From NCBI RefSeq assembly GCF_000785515.1, contig NZ_CP009913.1, positions 1,454,001-1,518,000 of the forward strand: a DNA stretch of 64,000 nt, in the 5' to 3' direction. The notes under the pieces were generated by a model, which saw only the letters and a list, made by a program, of their open reading frames with translations, did not search any database and was not told where the DNA came from. This document shows, piece after piece, positions 16,211 through 27,118 of the stretch (within the stretch, counting starts at the first letter, position 1; each line of letters opens with the position of its first letter). The stretch is from Streptococcus salivarius (lineage in GTDB: Bacteria; Bacillota; Bacilli; Lactobacillales; Streptococcaceae). The translations under genes were made by a program, and so were the position numbers.

Positions 16211-19200
16211 TTATCGTTTTCTGACCCAAGCTCCAGTATTGGCGTCATAGTAACGACGTTGGCCTTTAACCCAAACGTAACGGCCTTTGACCTGACGGCC
16301 AGAAGCGTCAAAGTAGAGGTGTTGACCGTTGATGACTTGTTCTCCTGTTACAGCTTGGCCTGAGGCGTTAAAGTAATACCAAACACCACGAGAAACTTGG
16401 ATAAAGCGATTGGTTACGGCTTCACCACTATTGGCATCAAAGTAGTATTTCTTGCCTCTGTATGTCAGAAGTTTCCCTTTAGCTTGGACACCGTTACCTT
16501 CAAAGTAGTAAAGTTTACCATTGATATGTTGAAGACCAACTACCTTTTGACCATTTTGGTTGAGATAAGCCCATTTGTTGGCACCAACTTGGACAAAGCG
16601 GTTGCTTACGGCCTGACCTGAGTCACCATCATAGTAACGGCCGTTGGCCCAGGCACCCTTGACTTGGCTATAATCATTGTTGAAATAGTAGTGATTACCA
16701 TTGATGACCTGAGCACCTTTAACCAGTTTACCATTGCCATCGACATAGTACCACTTGTTGTTTTCCGTCACAAAGCGTGAGCGAGCAATTTCACCGCTAT
16801 CGCCATCAAGGAAGTAACGTTGGTTATTGATAGTGACAAAGTGTCCCTTAACCTGACGGCCTTCATTGTCAAAGTAATACTGCTTACCGTTAATGGTTTG
16901 GAGTCCTGTCACGGCATAACCGTTACTATCGAGGTAATACCAAGCCTTGTTCTCAGGATTTTGCGCAAATCGGTTGACTGCGAGATTTCCTGTATCTGGG
17001 ATGAAGTAACGCGTGCGTCCGTCCGCAAAACGGATGAACTTGTCTTTGGCTTGAATACCAGTCTTCTCATCAAAATAGAAGGTTGTGCCATACATGTCGT
17101 GGAGGCCACGATACATTTGACCGTTGCCATCGAAATAGCGAACGTCTTGGCGAGGACCCGCAAAGTCATAGAATCCGTTAAAGGCCTGAACCCCTTTAGG
17201 ATCGTAGTAATAGACGTGACCATCACTACCTTGGCGAAGGACATGACGTAGCTGGAGACCATTGTCTAGGAAGAAGTATTTCTTGCCATCAATGACCTGT
17301 TCACCTGTGACCATGTTGCCATTCTTATCAAAGTAATACCACTGGTTGGCACCGACTTGAATGAAGGTATTCTTGGCAAGGTAACCACTCGTTGAGAAGT
17401 ATTGGACCTTATCTCCCACCCTACGGAAACCAGTTGCTGTGATTTCAGTCATTTGTTTAGGAAGGAAGGTTTGACCTGCTTTAAGGCTGAAGTATTGATT
17501 TGTAGCATTATCTTGCAAGACATAGCGAGCCCCAGTACCTTGGATATTGCTTCCATTGAAATACTTGGCTGACCATTGCGTGATTTTCTCATTGGTAGTC
17601 AATTTACGGCCGTTTGAAATCTGCACGCGCTCAAAGATTGCTGGGTATTTTGCCTTCAATTCATCAAGGAAGGCACCACCGTACTTGCCTTGGAAGTCAT
17701 TTCCAAAGGTACGTGTTTTAGCTGCGTAGAGGCTATTGTAGATTTCAGCATTTGGACGTGGTGTACCGTAACTGTTAGTACGTGAGGCTGTTACCACTTC
17801 TTTTCCAGGAAGATTGTAAATTTGGTCTGGAACCCAGTCAGCAATGGCTGAGATACCTTCAGCGTGAAGGGCACGAAGGGCATCCATGAGGTCTTTGAGC
17901 GAACCGTATTTGTTGTTCTTACTCATGGCAATATCGTAACGGTCTTCGAAGGCATAGCCATTTTCAATGATAGAATCCAAGAAAGTGCCGTCCTGACTAG
18001 ACACGTATTGTGGCGCAAATTCAAAGGAAGTAATTCCCCACTCTTTGAAGAGTTTGGCGTTTTGTGCAATAACATGGTTAGTGTATTGACTTGGGGTCTT
18101 AACGAAGTCTTGGAAGTTTGAGAAGCCTTCATAGATGACCTGTGAGTCGAGAGCTGCTGATGATTCAAAGACCTGCTCACCCTTCTTAGTCGTCGAAGCC
18201 TTGGTGCGGGCATCTTGGTTTTCTGAAGCACCTACTGGCACCCAAACCGCTAAATAGCCTGAAACTTCAACAGTTGAATGACCAGCAATATCGTCTGCCG
18301 TGAAGGTCAAGTTTCCTTGATTGTCCGTATAGCGAACCAATCCAGCTGGCACATCAGCATCCTTGAGGTAGGTTGCAAGCCCTGTCGATTTGCTGAGAAG
18401 TAATGGACGATAGGCTTGATTTTTATGGGCAGCTCCCATATTGACCACCAGACGGTCATTTGCTCCCAACTTCATATCTGGACGGTTGGCTGTTAGGACT
18501 AGCATTCCTTGGTTACGTGTTTCAGCAGTACCAAGTTGATTAGCTTCTTCTGCACCCTTACCATAACGCACAGATGACATGATTTCATAGCCATTGAGCT
18601 TAGTGACCTTCATGTCTTGACCACCTGCTACATATTTAATACGAGCACGGAGCAGGGCATCGATGGCATTATAGTATGGTGATTTTTGAGCCATGTATTG
18701 GCCATCGTCGGTAAAGAGATCACCGTAGTAAACACGAGTGATACTGTCTTTATTGGTCAACATTGTGGCATAGGCAGCTGGGATATTGTACTGAGTGTAC
18801 TGTTTATCAGCCTTGCGCATGTCCGCATTGTAGATTTCGAAGGCCTGTTTGAGCTCATCCATGGTGAAAGTGAAACCATCCGTCTTTGGATTAATCTGCT
18901 TACTGATGATATTAGCCAAAACAGCTTGCACTTCACTATCATGAGCACGCACGAAAATGTAGTTGGCATCACGAGGCGTGTGTTTCTGCTCACTTGAACG
19001 GTTGTTAAGAGAGTTAGTAATGACACGTTCCAAGCTACCACGGTAATTGCTCTTACGCAAGAAAGTCGTCAAAAGCGTTTCACGTAGGGGATTGTCAATG
19101 GACAACTGGGCACCCTTGGTATCCTTGTTGTATTGGTGGTCGTTGTATGACCAAGCTTCAAGGATAGACAAGTGGGCAATGGCATTAGCTTCATTATCAG

Positions 19201-20953
19201 CCACACGGTATTTTTCCTTGAAGTAATCAGAAGCAATCTGCAAGAGGTCCGCATCCACATTGTCCACCGCATCGATACGGACACCGTCAAAGTTGGCACT
19301 TGGATCATTGCCAAGGATAGAACCAATGTTCATGATGTAGTGGAGCCAGTTTAGTTGCTCGGCCTGAACAGTTGGGTTAGAGTTGTCGATATCGTTTGCC
19401 AAGAGCAACTCGTAACCACCATTTGAACGGTCGATATGGTATTTGCGTGTCCCCGTTTGGTTAGTCGGTGTGCGGTTCATGAGACGGAAATCTGAATTGG
19501 CATGACTTGTCGTACTATTATTGAGGAAGGTCAGAGCGCCTCCTTGCAAGTGGTCCTTACCAACTAAAAGATTGTCCTCACTCTCAGAGTTCCAGCCGGG
19601 CTGTGTTTTGATGAAGTCTGACATCAATTGACGAAGCCAAGTGGTATTGCCCTCACGACCGATACGTTCCTCGATTTTAACTTGAATCAAGTCAGCAGCA
19701 GATGCTAAGTCGTAACTCATCATATCTGTCGTATAGGTCTTATCACTAAAGCCTTGTTGACTCATATAGTTGAGGTAGTTGACCTGTGTCACCTTGTCTG
19801 GCCACCAAGTCATCAAAAGGGGACGATAATCTTTCTCAGTTGAAGCTGTCCAATTTTTCCCGTCCCTCAAGATCTGTTTTGGACGGTACCAGCTATCAGC
19901 CGTCAAGAAATTGTCCAAGTGTTCAAAACTCTTGCTTGACGTATCATAGGCCTGGTTATAAACCGCATAGATAGAGTTATTTGGAATGGCATCGGCACGA
20001 TACAAAGGTTTACTTTGATCTACCATCGCCCCAGTTTCATCGAAATAATAAAGACGACCATCAAGTTCAATCGCTGTGTTCTTTTTCACAACGCCATTTT
20101 CAACATAATACTGCTTGCCATCAATCGTCTTCAAATTTGAAGCTACTGGTTTATAGTCAAGACTTGGCTGACTTGGTTGGACTGGCTTGTTAGGTTGAAA
20201 CGGCTGGGACGGTTGACTCGGTTGAACAGGTTTGTTTGGTTGATTTGGCTGCGTTACAATGGTCACATTTGGTCTTGTGCCATTTGGACTTGTCACTGTC
20301 ACGTTTGGCTTAGGAGTGTTTGGCCCTGTGATAATGGTTACATTTGGTGTCGTACCGCTGGCCGTAATCGTGATGTTAGTGTTTCGGTTAGCATTGATAC
20401 GAATAGTACTATCAGCAGCGCGTGTGGCAATTGATGGCGCTGCATTGGTCAAGACTCTAGGTCTTGCTTGTTCTGTCACACTAGGAGTAGACTGAGCACT
20501 TGTTTGCCCAGCTACTTGAGTCGTAGCGTGACCTTGTGAGGCCTGTTCCGTAGTCTGTGTTTCTTGGGCATTAGCTTGAGTTTGCGAAGAAACTGCCACT
20601 TCTTGACCGCTAACTTGACTACTTTGCGCTTGAGCAGTTGCCTCTTTAGTGACTGCACTTGTCGCCGCCTGAGGGCTTGTTTCGTGACTTACGCTGGCTG
20701 TTTCTACTGCTGACACACTTGCTTGCGCACTAGCTTGCTCAGTAACAGTTGTTGTCGTCACTAGACTGGCAGTGCTATCCTCACTCAGTTGTTGCATGCC
20801 ATCTCCATTTGGCATACTTGTCTCATCGGCCTCTACTTTTCCTTGAGCTAGAAGGCTTCCACCTGCCAAGGCAACCATTGAGAGAGTGGTCACCCCGATA
20901 GTTACCCAGTTTTTCTTAACCTTGTGTAGTTTAAAACGTACCTTATTTTCCAT
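16211..20953 (-). CDS. Glucosyltransferase (GH70 glucansucrase) B
   Basis: 1580 residues. Order: KLHKVKKNW signal peptide; Thr/Ala/Gln-rich variable region; a distinctive linker (about 185-270) with PNVTI repeats and PNKPVQPSQPS-type Pro/Gln repeats; GH70 core from about 320; C-terminal YG glucan-binding repeats. The triad is visible: Asp561 (FDGVRIDAVDN), Glu599 (EAWSYND), Asp672 (RAHDSEVQ). The SEVQ after the last Asp is the canonical form, unlike enzyme A. It makes alpha-glucan from sucrose outside the cell. Like the other S. salivarius glucosyltransferases (GtfJ-M) it probably differs from enzyme A in product linkage or primer need; I cannot assign which Gtf it is. It is divergent from the GBR array that starts at 21486. 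Confidence 0.95.
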   Translation of the reverse strand: MENKVRFKLHKVKKNWVTIGVTTLSMVALAGGSLLAQGKVEADETSMPNGDGMQQLSEDSTASLVTTTTVTEQASAQASVSAVETASVSHETSPQAATSAVTKEATAQAQSSQVSGQEVAVSSQTQANAQETQTTEQASQGHATTQVAGQTSAQSTPSVTEQARPRVLTNAAPSIATRAADSTIRINANRNTNITITASGTTPNVTIITGPNTPKPNVTVTSPNGTRPNVTIVTQPNQPNKPVQPSQPSQPFQPNKPVQPSQPSLDYKPVASNLKTIDGKQYYVENGVVKKNTAIELDGRLYYFDETGAMVDQSKPLYRADAIPNNSIYAVYNQAYDTSSKSFEHLDNFLTADSWYRPKQILRDGKNWTASTEKDYRPLLMTWWPDKVTQVNYLNYMSQQGFSDKTYTTDMMSYDLASAADLIQVKIEERIGREGNTTWLRQLMSDFIKTQPGWNSESEDNLLVGKDHLQGGALTFLNNSTTSHANSDFRLMNRTPTNQTGTRKYHIDRSNGGYELLLANDIDNSNPTVQAEQLNWLHYIMNIGSILGNDPSANFDGVRIDAVDNVDADLLQIASDYFKEKYRVADNEANAIAHLSILEAWSYNDHQYNKDTKGAQLSIDNPLRETLLTTFLRKSNYRGSLERVITNSLNNRSSEQKHTPRDANYIFVRAHDSEVQAVLANIISKQINPKTDGFTFTMDELKQAFEIYNADMRKADKQYTQYNIPAAYATMLTNKDSITRVYYGDLFTDDGQYMAQKSPYYNAIDALLRARIKYVAGGQDMKVTKLNGYEIMSSVRYGKGAEEANQLGTAETRNQGMLVLTANRPDMKLGANDRLVVNMGAAHKNQAYRPLLLSKSTGLATYLKDADVPAGLVRYTDNQGNLTFTADDIAGHSTVEVSGYLAVWVPVGASENQDARTKASTTKKGEQVFESSAALDSQVIYEGFSNFQDFVKTPSQYTNHVIAQNAKLFKEWGITSFEFAPQYVSSQDGTFLDSIIENGYAFEDRYDIAMSKNNKYGSLKDLMDALRALHAEGISAIADWVPDQIYNLPGKEVVTASRTNSYGTPRPNAEIYNSLYAAKTRTFGNDFQGKYGGAFLDELKAKYPAIFERVQISNGRKLTTNEKITQWSAKYFNGSNIQGTGARYVLQDNATNQYFSLKAGQTFLPKQMTEITATGFRRVGDKVQYFSTSGYLAKNTFIQVGANQWYYFDKNGNMVTGEQVIDGKKYFFLDNGLQLRHVLRQGSDGHVYYYDPKGVQAFNGFYDFAGPRQDVRYFDGNGQMYRGLHDMYGTTFYFDEKTGIQAKDKFIRFADGRTRYFIPDTGNLAVNRFAQNPENKAWYYLDSNGYAVTGLQTINGKQYYFDNEGRQVKGHFVTINNQRYFLDGDSGEIARSRFVTENNKWYYVDGNGKLVKGAQVINGNHYYFNNDYSQVKGAWANGRYYDGDSGQAVSNRFVQVGANKWAYLNQNGQKVVGLQHINGKLYYFEGNGVQAKGKLLTYRGKKYYFDANSGEAVTNRFIQVSRGVWYYFNASGQAVTGEQVINGQHLYFDASGRQVKGRYVWVKGQRRYYDANTGAWVRKR

Positions 20954-21485
20954 CTATATCAATCATCCTTTTTCTGTTGTTGACTCTACTCTATGATATA
21001 TTCAGACAAATTACAAATAGGAAAAAGTCATCTTCTTTTCATAAATCTCTGCCACAAGCTTAGTTATATTAACTTTGATCACTGAAAATGAGACCTTACA
21101 CTTCATGTAAGGTCTTAAATAGAGTTTTTTTGCTTCTCAAACTCCTTCAAGTGCTTATCTTCAAAGGCTTTTGAAGATTAAAGCAAGCTTCAATTAACCT
21201 TAAGAGATAGCAAAACTATGAGAGAAGCAGCCCCTAAAAAGACAATTCTGAAAAGAAAATTTTAGATAGAAAGACTCTATTTTTTCATCTGACTAAGATC
21301 GTGTCCGGTCTATAATGGAAAAAGATTAAAGCACAGAGAGATTATTTGAGAGGAACCTACTCCATCCTCTAGATTTCTGAAAGAATCTTCTAAATTTTCT
21401 TGCATTTTGGCGTAAGCTGGCAGAAAAACCTAGGAAAGTCAGTCCCTTTCAGATATAATAAAACTTAGGAAAAAGGAGGAAAATT
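20954..21485. other. Divergent intergenic region between glucosyltransferase B and the GBR array
   Basis: It contains a perfect 10-bp hairpin AGACCTTACA/TGTAAGGTCT (21091-21115) followed after 11 nt by TTTTTTT, which may be a terminator or a structured leader; a near-palindrome ATCTTCAAAGG/CTTTTGAAGAT around 21158; and TATAAT at 21454-21459 before the gene at 21486. No gene is seen. Confidence 0.4.
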
Positions 21486-23285
21486 ATGAAAGTACATTCT
21501 AATTTTGCTGGACAGACGTCCAAACATCGTCTTCTTGCGCTCTCATGCGCAACTGCTCTTGCTAGTTTTGCCTTTATTGCTAAGCCTGCCCTTGCCGAGG
21601 AAGCAACAGCTGACAGCACTGCCAACCTCGACACTAGAGCTACGACAACCGCCAATGTCGAAACAACAGCTGATCTAGTTGAGACAAAAGTTGTCGATGC
21701 CAAGCCAGCGACAGAAGCGACTGCTAACACTTCAGAAGAGGCAGCAAGTGTAAACACTGACGCAGGCACTAATCTCACTACAGTGACTGTTAGCCAAGAA
21801 CAGACACCTGATCAACCTGCTATAGCAACAAACGCAGTTGAGGCCCAAGCCACCAATACTGAGTCAAGCGCTTCAACTGGTCACTACTACAGTGATGACA
21901 AAGGTAATTGGTACTATAAAGACGCCAATGGTGAAAACCTCAAAGGCGCACAAACCATTGATGGTCAAAACGTTTACTTTGAAAACAATGGGCGACAAGT
22001 CAAGGGAGATTTCGCCGAAGACGGTTATTATTATGATGGTAACTCGGGTCAGCGTGTTACTAATAGTTATGTTAGACGAGGAGCAAGTCTATGGTTCTAC
22101 GTAGATGCAGAGGGTAGAAAACTCTTTGGAGAACAGACCATTAATAATCAAGACGTTTACTTTGATCAAAATTACGGTACTCAAGTAAAAGGCAACTTTG
22201 CAAGTAATGGTTATTACTATGATGAGGATTCAGGTGCTCGTGTTGACTTTGGAAAAAATCAGTTTGTTAAAGTGGATAATAACTGGTACTACGTAGATAA
22301 CCAAGGAAAGATTGTAAAAGGTGCTCAAACCATTGACGGATGAGAGCTTTATTTTAATCAACGTACTGGTCGACAAATTAAAGGTAACACCGACCCTAAC
22401 AGTCTATACTACAGTGACTTAACTGGTGATCTCGTCAAAAACCAATTCTATAAGCTTGGTGATAGTTGGTATTATGCTGGGACAGATGGAAAGAGACTAA
22501 AGGGAGCCCAGACTGTTTACGGGAACCAAAAGGTCTTCTTCGAATATGATGGTAGACAAGTCAAAGGGGAATTCGCATCAGATGGCAATTACTATGACAA
22601 GGACAATGGACATCTCGTTGATCTACCTCGTAACCAGTTTATCTACCTTAACAAAAGATGGTACTACATCAACTCTGAAGGCAAACGCCTATTTGGTGCG
22701 CAAACAATCGATGGGAAAAGTCTTTTTTTCCATCCTTACCACGGCTTCCAAATCAAGGGTGATTTTGCCTACTACTCAGAAGGATCTTTTGGTGGGGACT
22801 TCTACGATGGTAAAACTGGTGAGAAAGTTACTCACAAAGGTTTTGTTAAACGTAATTCAGGAGACTGGTTCTACCTTGATGACAACGGTAACAGACTCAT
22901 GGGACTTCAAAACATTGACGGAAAGCTCTACTATTTCATTGCTAGCGGAGCTTCCAAATATATCCAATACGGGAAACAAGTAAAAGGAGAAATAGTTGAC
23001 TTCGTTGCTAATTCAAACATAGCACCTGTTTATTCTATGTGGAACAAGTTTGAAATAACTAGACGTTACTACTTTGATGAAAACACTGGTGAAGCTGTTA
23101 TTGATGGTCAAGTGGTTTACCTCTACGAGTCTGGTAAACAGGCCAAAGGTGAGCTTATCGAAGTCAACGGTGTCCCACACTACTACGATGCTAATACTGG
23201 AGCCCGTGTGTCAAACGCCATTCTCACGATTAAAGGCAAGACCTACCAATTCGACGCTGATGGTAACGGAAAACTTGTCGGATAA
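21486..23285 (+). pseudogene. Glucan-binding-repeat protein interrupted by an in-frame TGA (GBR3)
   Basis: The frame runs 599 codons, broken only by TGA at 22341-22343 (codon 286), in the middle of a normal repeat (AQTIDG-stop-ELYFNQ). Repeats continue in the same frame to the stop at 23285. The signal peptide MKVHSNFAGQTSKHRLLALS...ALAEE and the Ser/Thr region match the other MKVHSNF paralogues; repeats begin near residue 132. A second irregularity is ENTGEAV joined directly to IDGQVVYL, where other paralogues have a whole repeat between. It is probably a pseudogene giving a 285-residue short product; readthrough or a sequencing error are alternatives. AGGAGG lies 6 nt before ATG. Confidence 0.85.
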
Positions 23286-23303
23286 TTAAGAAATATAAAG
23301 ATG

Positions 23304-23334
23304 AAAGGAAGTCGGGTTATCGACTTCTTTTTTC
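23304..23334 (+). terminator. Terminator of GBR3
   Basis: GAAGTCG-GGTTAT-CGACTTC followed by TTTTTTC, with flanking AAAG. Confidence 0.8.
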
Positions 23335-23450
23335 GTTTTTGAAATAAGAACTCATGAACTATTTGATCAAATTCATTTTGTTTTTTCTCCCTTTAAAACA
23401 TTAAAAATGTAAAGGTATTCATTCTTTTTATCTAAATCTTTTATAATCTC

Positions 23451-23478
23451 TTGATTAAAAAATGATAACATTTATAAT
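23451..23478 (+). promoter_or_regulatory. Promoter of GBR4
   Basis: TTGATT, 16-bp spacer, TATAAT. The 16-bp spacing is shared by most GBR promoters in the window. Confidence 0.65.
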
Positions 23479-23503
23479 AATAGTTAAGAAAAGGAGGAAG
23501 GTT

Positions 23504-26500
23504 ATGAAAGTGAATTCTAATTTCTTTAGATTGGCGTCTAAAAAGCGTCTTGTTTCCCTATCTTGTGCAACTGCTTTAGCTAGTTTTGCTTTAATTGCAA
23601 GACCTGTCTTTGCTGAAGAGCTCACCACAGATAAGCCTACAAATCTCGATACGACAACAGTTACGACTGCGACTGTCGAAACGACTGCTGATTTGGTCGA
23701 GACTCATTCTTCAAGTGCTGTAGGCCTATCAGAAACAAGTGCTGCTTCTACGACTGAAAATGTCTCATCAAACAGTACAGAAACAGCAAATCCTCTTCTT
23801 GCGACTTCTGAAGCGACTAGTGACTCAGCCTCACAAGCAGGGAGTCAGAGTCAAGCTGCTAGCGAAAGCCCAAACACTGCAAGCACTACTGCTTCAACAT
23901 CAACTGTCACTTCTACAGCGACAAGTGAAGCTAATTCGAATACTCCGGCTACATCCAGTGAAACCAATATTACTGGTGGAGAATACTATCTTGGAGACTA
24001 CGGACTCTGGCACTATAGAGATGCTAACGGAAAGGACCTCGTAGGCCCTCAGACTGTTGATGGTATTAAGGTCTACTTCTATAAAACTGGTGCCCAAGCC
24101 CGAGGTGAATTTGCCGGGGATAGAAAATATTATGATAATGAAAAAGGAGCCTTGGTCACAAATAGCTATGTCACCTACAAAGATGACACCTACTATATTG
24201 ATGAAAATGGCTACGCTCTAAAAGGCCCTCACGTTATTAATGGTGTCCATGTATATTTCAATGATAATTGGCAGCCAGGCAGTACGGGGGCTATGCTCAA
24301 AAATGCCTTTGGGAGAGACAACCGATACTATAATGAGAAAGGTGAACAGGTAGATTTCGGCACAAATAACTACTTCCAAATTGGAGAGGATTGGTACTAT
24401 GCTGGAAGTGATGGAGCTATCGTCAAGGGTCCTCAGATCATAGATGGAAAGCAAGTCTATTTTGAAAAAGAGAGCGGTAAGCAGGTTCGAAACCATTTTG
24501 TAAAAGATGCTTCTAATCCTAAGAAGTTATATTACTATGGTGACGACAATGGTGCTTTAGTCACAAACCAATACCTTGTAGCCTACAATAAGCAAACTCA
24601 AAGAAAAGAGCGTTATTACCTTAACGCTGAAGGCACGCCTAGCTTAGGAGAACAAACTATCGAAGGCAAACAAGTCTACTTCGACCCTCAAGACGGTCGA
24701 CAACTGTTTGATGTTTTTTCAAGTACTGGCCACTACTATGATCAAGATGGTATCCTAAAAGATTTTGGTACTAACCACTACGTCAATATAAAAGGAAATT
24801 GGTACTATGTTGGTAGCGACGGAGCTTTTGTCAAAGGTCGAAAAGTTATTAATGGCGCTCAAGTCTACTTCGACAAGGATGGTAAGCAAGTCAAAGGTGA
24901 CTTTGATGACGATAATAATTTCCATGACATCAACGATGGAGACCTCGTCACTAATCGTTTGGTAACAGTAGGTGATAAGAGCTACTATATTGGAACCTAC
25001 AACAAAGCTATCAAAGGTGCTACCGTTATTGATGGTATAGAGTACTATTTTGACGATACTACAGGCGTCCAAGTTAAGGGAGACTTTGCATCTAATGGCA
25101 AATATTATGATGCTAGAAGCGGAGCGCCCGTAACTAACAGCTATGTCCAAGTCGGTCAAGATTGGTATTATGTTGATAAAGAAGGAAAAGCCGTAACAGG
25201 TGAACATACTATCAACGGTGACCATGTTTACTTCGAAGATTATCGTGGTAAACAGGTTAAGGGTAACTTTGCTGAGAATGGCCGTTATTACGACCAACAT
25301 ACCGGTGCCTTAACAGATTTGGGTACAAATCGTTATGTTCAAGTGAATGATGACTGGTACTATATTGGATCAACAGGAACCATTCTCAAAGGGCAACAAA
25401 CTATTGATGGTGTTGAGGTCTATTTTGATACAACCACTGGAAAACAAGCCAAGGGAGTTTTCATCAACGAATACGGTAGTGCAGAAAATCCAAATTATGG
25501 GCTAAGCACTGTTAAATTCTATGACAAAGATAATGGTGCCCTCCTTAAACAGCAATACTTTAATTTTAATGATAATTGGTACTATGCTGATGCTGATGGA
25601 ACCATTCTCAAAGGGGCGCACACTATTGATGGTGTCGATGTCTACTTTGATAAGTCAAACGGTAAGCAAGTCAAAGGGAAGTTTGTTACTGAGTCAGGAG
25701 ATGTAAGTGATAGTGGGATTCACTACTATGACAAAGATAATGGCGCCCTCATCAAAGGGGGTTACTTCACTGACGGTGGCCATTGGTATTATGCTGACGA
25801 TCAAGGCAATCTTCTTTCAGGTGAACACACCATCAATAGGATTAAGGTTTACTTTAATCCAAAAACTCACCGACAAGCCAGAAATACAATTGTCAATGGC
25901 TACTATTATGACAAAGAGACCGGTGCACCACATGCAGTCCCTCGAAATCAGTTTATAGACCTTGATGATGATTTGTACTATTTTGATAGCGAGGGCAAGC
26001 CTCTAACTGGTAAACAAATCATAGATGGGAAGGAATATTATTTCAGAGAAAATGGTTCAGCTCGAAGAGGGGACTTTAATTTCTTTGGTACAGGGCCATA
26101 TTATGACAAGAAAACAGGGGCTGCAGTCTATAAAGCTGGTCTCGTCGAAGTTGGTAACGGACAATGGTGTTACATTAACGACAAGAGCGAAAAGCTTCTC
26201 TATCTCCAAAATATTGATGGCAAACTCTACTATTTTGAAAATTTTAGAGCCATCTATTACACTTCAGGGTATCTCGCTAAAGACAGAGTACTTAGTCCTG
26301 AGGCTGAAGACTATGATCGAAACTGGACAGCAAATACTACTGAAGTTGTTAAGTCAGAACCTTACGCTTATTATTACTTTGATGCCGACACAGGAGCTGC
26401 TGTAACCAATCAATTCATCAATTGGCGGGGGAATACCTACTACTTTGGTGCTGACGGCAAAGCACTCGTCTTTGATCAAATCATAGATGGCAAACACTAC

Positions 26501-26665
26501 TACTTTGATGAACAAGGTAAACAAGTCAAAGGGCAATTTATTTTAGATTACAATGGCAATCTCTATTTTGATGATAATACTGGGGAACTCCTAACTAATA
26601 CCATTCGAACAATTAATGGTAAGACTTATTCCTTTGATAAAAATGGTAAATCTACAGAGATTTAA
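23504..26665 (+). CDS. Glucan-binding-repeat protein, 1053 residues (GBR4)
   Basis: Secreted repeat protein. Signal peptide MKVNSNFFRLASKKRLVSLS...VFAEE, then an acidic Ser/Thr linker to about residue 155, then YG repeats of about 20 residues alternating two types: YYDxxxGALVTNxYVxxxxxWYYxxxxG and xxLKGxQTIDGVxVYFDxxxGKQVKG. No catalytic domain, transmembrane helix or sortase motif is visible. I chose ATG 23504 because AGGAGG stands 7 nt upstream; the ATG at 23462 lies inside the promoter. Function as a glucan-binding, biofilm-matrix protein is inferred from the repeats and the neighbouring gtf genes. Longest of the family here. Confidence 0.88.
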   Translation: MKVNSNFFRLASKKRLVSLSCATALASFALIARPVFAEELTTDKPTNLDTTTVTTATVETTADLVETHSSSAVGLSETSAASTTENVSSNSTETANPLLATSEATSDSASQAGSQSQAASESPNTASTTASTSTVTSTATSEANSNTPATSSETNITGGEYYLGDYGLWHYRDANGKDLVGPQTVDGIKVYFYKTGAQARGEFAGDRKYYDNEKGALVTNSYVTYKDDTYYIDENGYALKGPHVINGVHVYFNDNWQPGSTGAMLKNAFGRDNRYYNEKGEQVDFGTNNYFQIGEDWYYAGSDGAIVKGPQIIDGKQVYFEKESGKQVRNHFVKDASNPKKLYYYGDDNGALVTNQYLVAYNKQTQRKERYYLNAEGTPSLGEQTIEGKQVYFDPQDGRQLFDVFSSTGHYYDQDGILKDFGTNHYVNIKGNWYYVGSDGAFVKGRKVINGAQVYFDKDGKQVKGDFDDDNNFHDINDGDLVTNRLVTVGDKSYYIGTYNKAIKGATVIDGIEYYFDDTTGVQVKGDFASNGKYYDARSGAPVTNSYVQVGQDWYYVDKEGKAVTGEHTINGDHVYFEDYRGKQVKGNFAENGRYYDQHTGALTDLGTNRYVQVNDDWYYIGSTGTILKGQQTIDGVEVYFDTTTGKQAKGVFINEYGSAENPNYGLSTVKFYDKDNGALLKQQYFNFNDNWYYADADGTILKGAHTIDGVDVYFDKSNGKQVKGKFVTESGDVSDSGIHYYDKDNGALIKGGYFTDGGHWYYADDQGNLLSGEHTINRIKVYFNPKTHRQARNTIVNGYYYDKETGAPHAVPRNQFIDLDDDLYYFDSEGKPLTGKQIIDGKEYYFRENGSARRGDFNFFGTGPYYDKKTGAAVYKAGLVEVGNGQWCYINDKSEKLLYLQNIDGKLYYFENFRAIYYTSGYLAKDRVLSPEAEDYDRNWTANTTEVVKSEPYAYYYFDADTGAAVTNQFINWRGNTYYFGADGKALVFDQIIDGKHYYFDEQGKQVKGQFILDYNGNLYFDDNTGELLTNTIRTINGKTYSFDKNGKSTEI

Positions 26666-26719
26666 TTCTCCGTTTAAGATATGGAATTCCAGATAATCAT
26701 TTCGCATTGACTAAGTATC

Positions 26720-26750
26720 AACCCTTTCAATGGTTATTGAAAGGGTTTTT
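26720..26750 (+). terminator. Terminator of GBR4
   Basis: Perfect 12-bp stem AACCCTTTCAAT-GGTT-ATTGAAAGGGTT followed by TTT. Confidence 0.9.
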
Positions 26751-26866
26751 GTTGCTTCTATTTTTTCCTATACACCCTTAAACTCTGACACTAGCTCTGA
26801 AAAATCCTTATTTGAAATAAAATGATGTCAATATTTTAGCATTTTGGGTATTTCTGTTAGTTTCTA

Positions 26867-26923
26867 TTGTTTATTCTTAAAAAAGGATTATAATGAAGCT
26901 AGGTGAACATGTAAGCGTTTTAA
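26867..26923 (+). promoter_or_regulatory. Promoter and cre-like box of leader RNA A
   Basis: TTGTTT, 16-bp spacer, TATAAT (26889-26894), then AGGTGAACA and TGTAAGCGTTTTAA (26910-26923), which fits 13 of 14 positions of the catabolite (CcpA) consensus. The same arrangement is found at 31999-32055. Confidence 0.65.
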
Positions 26924-27118
26924 TCTTACTTTAAAGGACACTTGGGGATTATCTAAAAGATTGACATTAGTTGCCTAATGCCTAAATAAGAATCATAGTA
27001 GGATGACCATTCCTGAGTCACTTTGAACCATCAAACTAGGGCTCATTTCTAAAAATACAGCATCATTTCAAACTAGAGCTCTAGAGGGACGCCTCATACT
27101 AGTAAGCTCTAGTTTTTT
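26901..27118 (+). ncRNA. Candidate structured RNA A (about 220 nt)
   Basis: Runs from the TATAAT promoter to a strong terminator. It shares with 32033-32260 the first 25 nt, several middle blocks (TCCTnAGnCACTTTG; GGCTC) and the terminator ACTAGAGCT/AGCTCTAGT-TTTT, while the rest has diverged. It may be an independent small RNA or an attenuating leader of the gene at 27397. No T-box, SAM or preQ1 signature is recognised. Confidence 0.5.
27070..27118 (+). terminator. Terminator of RNA A
   Basis: AAACTAGAGCT pairs with AGCTCTAGTTT; an inner GAGG/CCTC stem sits in the loop; TTTTTT follows. It stands about 280 bp before the GBR5 start. Confidence 0.8.

Noticed and set aside
23462..23503. Upstream ATG extending GBR4 by 14 codons
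   Set aside because: It lies inside the promoter and before the AGGAGG; the signal peptide aligns with the paralogues only from 23504.
26901..27118. T-box or known riboswitch
   Set aside because: No T-box AGGGTGGNACCGCG sequence and no recognisable SAM, preQ1, FMN or lysine element; kept only as an unassigned structured RNA.
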